Positions 57,526-64,000 of a DNA stretch of 64,000 nt are shown here, one piece after another. Source of the stretch: Opeltia flavorubescens (lineage: Eukaryota; Ascomycota; Lecanoromycetes; Teloschistales; Teloschistaceae). The first letter of the stretch is position 1. Every line of letters begins with the position of its first letter. The DNA is taken from positions 620,001 to 684,000 of the forward strand of contig KE546973.1 in assembly GCA_000442125.1 (NCBI GenBank), read 5' to 3'. Both the position numbers and the translations under genes were made by a program. The notes under the pieces were generated by a model, which was not told where the DNA came from, made no database searches, and saw only the letters and a list, made by a program, of their open reading frames with translations.

Positions 57526-60500
57526 TTATCCTGCCTTCGCTTTACACCAGCACCGATTGACACCCTCCCTCTCCACTTGGACTACCACGTTCATGTTTTT
57601 GCTTCGGAGATAATCGACCACCCTATTTTTCAAGTCTTCCATGTCCACACCTTTGGCTGCTGTGACATGAATCACTCCAATCACTTTCCGCTCCTCGTCT
57701 CCATCAAGCCAGAATTTGGGTGCAGCGTAGCCGACGACCCCCTTGATAGCACTGACGCCAGCCAGTGCTTCTCTGAGATCAAACTCAACGTCCCCGGGAA
57801 TTGTAAGCAGAAGCTTCTTGGCTGTGGACCTGACAAGCGGTATTGCAGACGCGAAGATGAGGATAGCGATGAGACAGGATGCTACCGGGTCGAATCCAGA
57901 CCACCCATAGAAATGGATCAGCAACGTAGAGATGACGACAGCGACAGATCCCAAAGTGTCTGCCAACACGTGTAGATAAATTCCTTGCATGTTTTCATTA
58001 TCATGACCGTGGTGATGATGCGGCGCAGCCTCGTAAGCATGCCCATGAGCATGAACCGGTTTCGATGGTGTGGCAGGGACTGACGAGTATGGAGATGGAT
58101 TAGGACTTGTGAGAAGTCGGGCTACATGCTCATGTTGTTGGTCAGGACCGTGTATAGCACTATGCTTACATCCTAGGTGGTGCTGATCGTGGCTCTCGCC
58201 AGACTGGCTGTCCTCGACGTGGCCGTCATGATGATGAGAATGATGGTCGTGAGCATGGTCATGGTGAGAATGTTCATCGTGGGATTGGTTATGGTGAGCA
58301 TGGTCGTGGTGCGAGTGGCCATGATGTGAATGGCCGTGGTGAGCATGGCCAAAGGCTGTGACTCCTACAAGGTTGACTGCAAGCCCAAGCGTACTGACGG
58401 TAAGGAGCTCGCCAATGCGTTGCATTTCGCTCCCTTCCACCAATCGCTCGACCGCCTCATAGACGATTTCAATACTGATAAGCCTGCTGCTATGAGTCCA
58501 ATCCACGTTGCCTCTTTCGGAGCGACTTACATCAAAAAGATAGCGTTGGCGAAACCAGCAATGGTGTCGATCTTACTGTATCCATAGGGAAAGCGTGGAC
58601 TGGGAGGCCACTTGCTCATAACGGCTGCGCAAAGGCCCACAAATAGCGCCACACAATCGAAGAACATATGAACGCTGTCGCTAAGTAGTCCGAGAGAGCC
58701 GGTGGCGATGCCATAGCAAAATTGTACAAGCATGAAAGCAAAATTCAGGCTGGGTTCTTGTGAGCTCGTCTTCAGGCGAACTATCATGTAAATTACTGAC
58801 CTCATAAAATAGAATATCCGCCTCGAATCTTTCTCAACGAGTATGCTATGTAGAAGAGCTTTATGCTGGAAGGTCTCCAGAAGAAATTGAGTAAGCCAAG
58901 AATGATCTGGACTATGCGCGCCATGTGATAATGCAGAATGATGATNATGGGTGCTATGCCGCTGGCTTGATTTTGACACAGATGCCAGAATGGTAGGTGT
59001 GTCTATTTGCGTGCTCAGAAACGAGATACTTATCAAGACGGCTTGGTAAATTCCAGTGCGCCACGCGTCACCTTTGAATAAGCTTGTAATAATAGTGCCT
59101 GTGAAAGCACCGATCAGAAGACCAAGACTTCTGTTTTCTTGCAAGCTTTGCGGTTGAGCCACGAGTAAACAAGCAGCTGTAGTACAAGCAGCAATAGAAA
59201 ACCAGCTGAAGGTCGTAAGGTTTAAGATTTTTGCGCTTAGGCTTGACATGAACCACAATAGCACACAGAGGATCGCCGAGACGACGCCAGCCTCCAAAGT
59301 GATGCTAAGCTCCTCGGACGAGGATATCAACGGCGAGACTGTCGACTTCCTCAATGAGGAAACTTCTGGAATCGTTGACGTCTCGAAACCGGAGGATAGA
59401 ACAATTGAACTTGACATTGACTGATTGTTCGTTCCTTGGGTCGGACTACCTCGAATGATGGAAGGAAACGGTGGAGGTAGCGCGACGACCGAGGTTATGA
59501 GCGCAATATAGCCCGAAGCGTACTCTGCTCTTCTGGACGGATCTGCATCGATGGCAAAGTCGAAAAGAATCTGTGCAAGGATTGACAGTAGGGTCCAGCG
59601 TCGATATTCGAAGAGCTGCTTCCATCTCCTGATGTCCGCCATGGTCGACTCCCCATCATCAAGCGTCACTATCTTTGAGCAAATTGCCACAAGCATGATC
59701 AAAGTTACGCGAGGGGCGCCCAAGCTTGATGCAGCGTAGCAAGGCAACGCTACACACAATAACTTCTTGATAACTTTTTGCGCATTCAAATTGACGGCTC
59801 GGCTGGACTGTGATGTTTGCTGGCTGCTGTTCTTCAGCGACGTCGTCGGCTGGTCCTTGAGTGCATGGGACATCTGAGCCTTTCCGCTTATTCCTCCTAG
59901 TATGAGAGTTGCCGCCGCAACAGCAAGACTGATGAAGATTGTCGGCATCGGTACGTACGAAATCGAATTGGAAACCCGTAAGTCATCGTTGGAATTCTTT
60001 AAACGCTCATCAACCTGTGGTTGGTTGATACTTGATATTTCCACTGCCAAATTATCATGCAGGGTAGACACGAAGACGAACGAAAGCGCGATAAGGACCG
60101 AACTTAAAACTTCGGAAAACGTAATCCATTTCCTTGGTATTCATTAGCATAACGAGAAGTTCCAGCTATTACGGCCATGCTCACCTTGCCGTGAAGTTTA
60201 CATTCGGAGCGAGATTCGGTCCCCGCGCAGCAGGGACACCATAACCCTTACCTTGTAGGCGCAAGTGAGTGGGTAAACCCACACTTATCCTCCGCTGCAT
60301 GCTCTGAGGTCTGCTGCTTTTCGGTCTGATGGATGAAAGATCTGGAGGAGGAAGTTCTGATGTTACATCCAGATTCTCATTTTCGATTTCGGGCTGATTT
60401 CTCGAGTTATGAGGCGAAGAGTTGTGGGAATGGGAGTGGGAATCAGATTGGGAGGGTGGAGGTGTTGGTTTATCTTCCAGTGTGATAGGTCCTCCATTCA

Positions 60501-60615
60501 TTCCTTTGCTCGGTGCGGCCCCCATAGGAAAACGTTGCGTGATATGTTTCCGACCTGAAATTGATACATGGTCGACATCGTGAACCGAAGCCGGGATAGC
60601 ATATCCGGCTGCCAT
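57526..60615 (-). CDS. MSC2: Msc2-type cation diffusion facilitator (zinc transporter)
   Basis: Exons 60185-60615, 58801-60132, 58531-58749 and 57526-58483 give 979 aa. The polar N-terminus (residues 1-145) is followed by a fungal-specific multi-TM half ('KWITFSEVLSSVLIALSFVF', 'TIFISLAVAAATLILGGISG'). The CDF domain begins at 'LNFAFMLVQFCYGIATGSLG', with the zinc sites in TM2 ('LLSDSVHMFFDC') and TM5 ('YLHVLADTLGSVAVV'). Between TM4 and TM5 a His-rich loop of about 130 residues should bind Zn2+. Yeast Msc2 pairs with Zrg17 to carry zinc into the ER lumen. The 51-nt intron at 58750-58800 is in frame without a stop, but the conserved join 'FYFM/SLNFAF' shows it is removed. One base is N (58946). 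Confidence 0.93.
58200..58345. repeat. Imperfect short-period repeat encoding a His-rich loop
   Basis: On the minus strand a period of roughly 12-15 nt gives units such as HGHSHH, HDHAHH and HDEHSHH. The repeat lies entirely within the CDF coding sequence and codes the metal-binding loop between TM4 and TM5. Confidence 0.75.
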
Positions 60616-60955
60616 TGTGGCCTTTGCTCTTGCCAGGCCGTATGGAATCCCCTTTAGGGACGCTCTGAAGAAATGCGACTGCCGTCATGGAAGGAGCGAC
60701 TTCGAAGAATACTGGTATCCGGTTTGGCACGATTGCTCGTCGATCTGCGTGCTGAATCCTATGTTTACATTCTCAATATGGCATATTCAAGGAAGTTACC
60801 ACCAATACACAACTGCATGTTTGATGGACGTTAAATATCCCCTGTTTCCGCCGTTACGCGCGGTAACGGCAGCGGCAAGTAAGCGATAAGAAAACGCCAT
60901 ATACGGAAAAGCATTTCCACGAGCTCCATGTTACTCTGAAATATGTAGACTCTAT
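60616..60955. promoter_or_regulatory. Shared divergent promoter, zinc transporter / ALG1
   Basis: 340 bp between two outward starts, the shortest divergent gap in the window. It holds both promoters. No zinc-response motif (yeast Zap1 ACCTTNAAGGT) was seen on inspection. Confidence 0.45.
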
Positions 60956-62457
60956 ATGGACTTTGAAGTTTGGCTTCCTTTCGTGGTTGCTATATTCACT
61001 ATTTTCACTATTTTGCTCCTTTCGTTGCCATCAACATACGGTGCAGAAAGGAGATTTATCCGAACCTCTGATCAGAACAAGATCCGTTTTCAAGTTGTTG
61101 TACTTGGGGATATTGGTCGCAGCCCCAGGATACAGTATCACGCGCTCAGCATTGCTAAACATGGAGGTTTCGTTGATTTGATCGGTTACAAGGGTAGAAC
61201 ACCTTAAGAGTACACGAGAAAACCTCCTGACAAGACTTCAGTGTCTGAACTGCATTCCGGGATCGAGGAGAATCCGCGCATTTCAGTCCACGGCATTCCT
61301 GTCACACCCAAATGGTTGAAATCAGATAGGAAATGGCTTTTTGTGCTCCTGGCCCCCTTCAAAGTCATCCACCAAACATTTAGCCTCTACTATGTGCTTG
61401 CTTATCGTACTCCGCCCGCAAAGTGGCTACTGGTTCAGGTATATTGCACTCACCTCCGGAAATTTTCGTGTCGGCCTTTCAGTGCAAGAACTTAGATTGA
61501 CCACTGTAGAATCCTCCCACAATACCTACACTTCCAATTGCGCAATTCATTTGTTTCATCCGTAACACACGCTTGATTATCGACTGGCACAATTTCGGCT
61601 TTTCGATCCTTGGGCTGAAGCTTGGAGCCACGCATTCTCTTGTCCGGATCTCTAGACTGGTCGAGCAAGCGTTCTCTTCGAAAGCACATGCCCATTTAGT
61701 CGTAAGCAACGCAATGAAGCAGGCGCTAAATGAGGATTGGAAATTGATAGGCCCCGTCCTGTCTCTGCACGATCGACCGTTCGATCACTTTCACCCACTT
61801 GAAGAATCCCAACGCTTCGAATTTCTGGCGCAATGTCCAGATACGGCATCTGCCGTGGACAAAATTCGTAGATGTGAAACAAGAGTGCTCGTCAGTTCTA
61901 CATCCTGGACCCCAGACGAAGACTTTTCATTACTGCTCGACGCTCTCTTATCTTATTCCAACATGGCAGCATCCACCCACCCCTATCTTCCCCAAATTTT
62001 GGCAATCATTACGGGAAAAGGTCCACTAAAAGATGCTTTTGTGGCAAAAATCAGAGCTGCTACGGATGAGGGTCGATTGAAGAGAGTACAAATCAAGACT
62101 GCGTGGTTAAGTTCAGACGATTACGCAAAGTTACTGGCTTCGGCTGATCTCGGTGTCAGCTTGCACACGAGCAGTAGTGGGGTGGACCTCCCAATGAAAG
62201 TTGTGGACATGCTCGGCGCTGGTCTACCTGTTGTTGGATGGGACAAATTCGCTGCTTGGCCAGAATTGATAAACGAGGGGGTTAATGGCAGAGGTTTCCA
62301 CTCAAGCGCTGCGCTATCGAAATTATTGGTAACCCTCTTTGGACTTGACAGCCAACAGTTGCAGCGTCTTCGACAGGGGGCTTTAGCTGAGGGTAAAAGA
62401 CGGTGGGCAGACGAATGGGATCCGGTAGCAGGAAAGCTTCTAGAATTTTGCAGTTGA
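60956..62457 (+). CDS. ALG1: ALG1 chitobiosyldiphosphodolichol beta-mannosyltransferase
   Basis: Exons 60956-61193, 61242-61438 and 61510-62457 (introns 48 and 71 nt) give 460 aa. The first intron hides a TAA that would otherwise end the frame at 61205. The protein starts with a membrane anchor ('[20 protein letters not shown]'). The GT33 glycosyltransferase follows: '[20 protein letters not shown]', 'FVDLIGYK', '[14 protein letters not shown]' and the C-terminal block '[20 protein letters not shown]', with '[20 protein letters not shown]'. ALG1 adds the first mannose to GlcNAc2-PP-dolichol on the cytosolic face of the ER, an essential step of N-glycan assembly. Its 5' neighbour is the Msc2-like zinc transporter, transcribed in the opposite direction. 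Confidence 0.95.
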
Positions 62458-62829
62458 AGTACACTAATCGGAGCTTCGATTACCCAAAACAATGAATATC
62501 ACATGAGATCTCCTGATTATCGAAGCGGAACTTGAAAACGCATGCTACTGCTAGAATTGATAGTGACTGAAAGGCTCTAGGCACTGTGGTATGATTATGA
62601 CTATTCAAGATGCTAATTTTCTGAACTGCTAACTAGATGTGTTATCAAAGCGCCAAGCCACTAGGCTCATAATATATTATGTGGCAAACCCTGGCCCTAC
62701 ATTGCTGTTTTTGTCGGGTTTGGCCTTCTCATACTCAAACTTTGGATTTAAATCCTTTTGGGTGGTGGAATACACGCAGAGGATAGTTTATCTGCTTGAT
62801 GAAATTGCTGTATATTAGTCGCAGTAGCT
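62458..62829. other. Intergenic: downstream of ALG1, upstream of TFIIIC gene
   Basis: 372 bp between two plus-strand genes. It should hold the ALG1 terminator and the next promoter. I see no separate gene. Confidence 0.4.
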
Positions 62830-63988
62830 ATGCTTGCTGATGTGAAGCTACCATTTCATCCTACCACGACCAATTGCCTTGCCTGGTCAGGAGATGGAGA
62901 ACTTGCAATAGCTGCGGGTGAGTTCGTGAACATATTGGTAATTATCAAGGAGATATCCATAGCCGTTGTTAATTATTTACATATTTTAGATCCCAAGGCG
63001 TGGGGTTAAAAAAAACCAGCAGGATGTGTCCAGGTCAGATCCTTGGGTGCATGTCAGCTTCCGTATCAACTCCTATACCGTCGAAGAGTGGCCGACGCAA
63101 GAGCTTGATGATCTTGATAATTTCTGTATTGGAGAAGAGCAGTCTACTAGTACTGTCGTCGCTCTTTCATGGTCTCCGATCGGCTTAGCAAAGCATAAGC
63201 GCTCAGCCCTCGCCGTTCTGGCAACAAACCAGGTGCTATCGCTATGGGCGTCTGTCTCCGATCTGAAAGCCGCTTCTACTTGGGAAAGGGTACTCGTGGT
63301 TAATACCGTACTCGGACGGCCCGGTCCACATATTACGCCACGAGATGAGGGTCTCTTGACGAGTGGTGGGATCCTGCGCGGATCCACCAGGGTACGAAGT
63401 ATGTCATGGGCACCTGTGATATCTAACAATAGCGCTCACTACAAGAACAATTTTCAAATTCCTAGTTCCGAGATATGCAGGCCCGTTCAGTATCTCGCAG
63501 TGACCAATGACGCCGACGAGGTGGTAATTCTATCGATCCAGAGTGAATGGACGCATCGTGGCAAGTCTCTAGGGGAAGCGCAGGTTGTGTCTCGTGCCAA
63601 CTGGAAAGAACTACGATCGCTGTTCTCATCTCCACAAATCCCCTACATTCAAAATGACAATTGTTCGACCGCTGCATTGACTAGATTCGAATGGCCTTCG
63701 ATCTTCGCACATTCTTTTAGTAAGAATGCGTTCATCGACCAGGTGGTGTGTACTCCGTGTCAAAGCCACCGGGCTGGCTTTGGCTTGATATTGCGTAAGG
63801 GTTGGGAGACCTTGCGGCTTGAAATCTCTTGTGAATCTATATCTCGGGGATCCTCGATTAACTCGTGGATACCAGTATCATCTTCTAAGCACGCTTCTTC
63901 TATCCAAAGCTCTCTCCCTCCTTCTGATTATGGTAGTGCATTATATCTTCCCAAGGTTTCTTTCCTCTTTCCATTCGTAAAGCGCTAG
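62830..63988 (+). CDS. TFIIIC 90-kDa subunit, N-terminal part (incomplete)
   Basis: Exon 1 is 62830-62937 and exon 2 begins at 62990 (52-nt intron). It starts 'MLADVKLPFHPTTTNCLAW', then 'GDGELAIAAGEFVNILIPRR' and 'VSFRINSYTVEEWPT'. This matches the N-terminal WD40-like domain of the TFIIIC 90-kDa/delta subunit, which helps assemble RNA polymerase III factors at tRNA and 5S genes. Later blades include 'VVALSWSPIGLAKHKRSALA' and 'RSMSWAPV'. The last visible stop (63986-63988) follows two candidate donors, AAG/GTTTCT at about 63954 and TTC/GTAAAG at about 63972, so the exon probably splices on and the gene continues past the right edge. The C-terminal zinc-finger region of the family is not in the window. 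Confidence 0.8.
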
Positions 63989-64000
63989 TGTTAACTTCTC

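Noticed and set aside
61203-61207. In-frame TAA that appears to truncate ALG1
   Set aside because: It lies in a 48-nt GT-AG intron (61194-61241) with a CTCCTGACA branch site. Splicing gives the uninterrupted conserved region.
1-64000. tRNA, rRNA, transposon or CRISPR features
   Set aside because: I looked for tRNA T-loop motifs, long terminal or inverted repeats and spaced direct repeats and saw none that stood up. A tRNAscan or RepeatMasker run would settle this.

Overview
This is eukaryotic nuclear DNA from a filamentous ascomycete (Pezizomycotina). Most genes carry several short spliceosomal introns of about 46-75 nt with GT...AG ends and CTNAN-type branch sites. The gene families are also typical: an APSES/KilA-N regulator of the Xbp1 type, a Pezizomycotina GPI-anchored wall protein, a SigF-like NTF2-fold protein, and a DHA1-type MFS carrier. 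I cannot fix the class or genus. Six isolated N bases (7321, 13694, 17046, 19432, 50653, 58946) suggest a draft or polished assembly. I see no transposon, tRNA, rRNA or CRISPR array.

Layout, left to right: a partial J-domain gene (-); histidinol-phosphate aminotransferase (-), divergent from an SS18/Snf11-like SWI/SNF subunit (+); INCENP/Sli15 (-); a secreted protein with two SGNH hydrolase domains (-); a 1.8-kb gene-poor gap; an unrecognised 310-aa protein (+); a reticulon (-); an Xbp1-like regulator (-) with 2.6 kb of unresolved upstream DNA; DNA topoisomerase II (-); an MFS transporter (-); a Gyp5-like TBC RabGAP (-); a medium-chain reductase (+), convergent with a mitochondrial 1-Cys peroxiredoxin (-); a multi-pass membrane protein (-); a TM9/EMP70 protein (-); NCS-1 (-), divergent from Mediator MED4 (+); a 74-aa orphan (-); a Ubc7/UBE2G-like E2 (-); a GPI wall protein (-); a SigF-like protein (-); a flavin monooxygenase (-), divergent from a PCI-domain protein (+); LCP5/neuroguidin (-); an Msc2-type zinc transporter (-), divergent from ALG1 (+); and a partial TFIIIC 90-kDa subunit (+).

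The genes do not form one pathway. Loose themes are chromosome segregation (INCENP, TOP2), transcription (SS18-like, MED4, TFIIIC, Xbp1-like, PCI protein), and ER/Golgi or membrane traffic (reticulon, TM9, RabGAP, Msc2-like, ALG1, NCS-1). Almost all coding genes could be rebuilt exon by exon with consistent phases, so the coordinates in the evidence fields are spliced models read by eye.

I found no clear undescribed multi-gene system. The observations most worth following are the two-domain SGNH enzyme, the orphan protein beside the gene-poor gap, five short introns whose length is a multiple of three and which contain no stop, a GC-AG intron in TOP2, the shared promoter of the zinc transporter and ALG1, and the unresolved 20.8-23.4 kb stretch.
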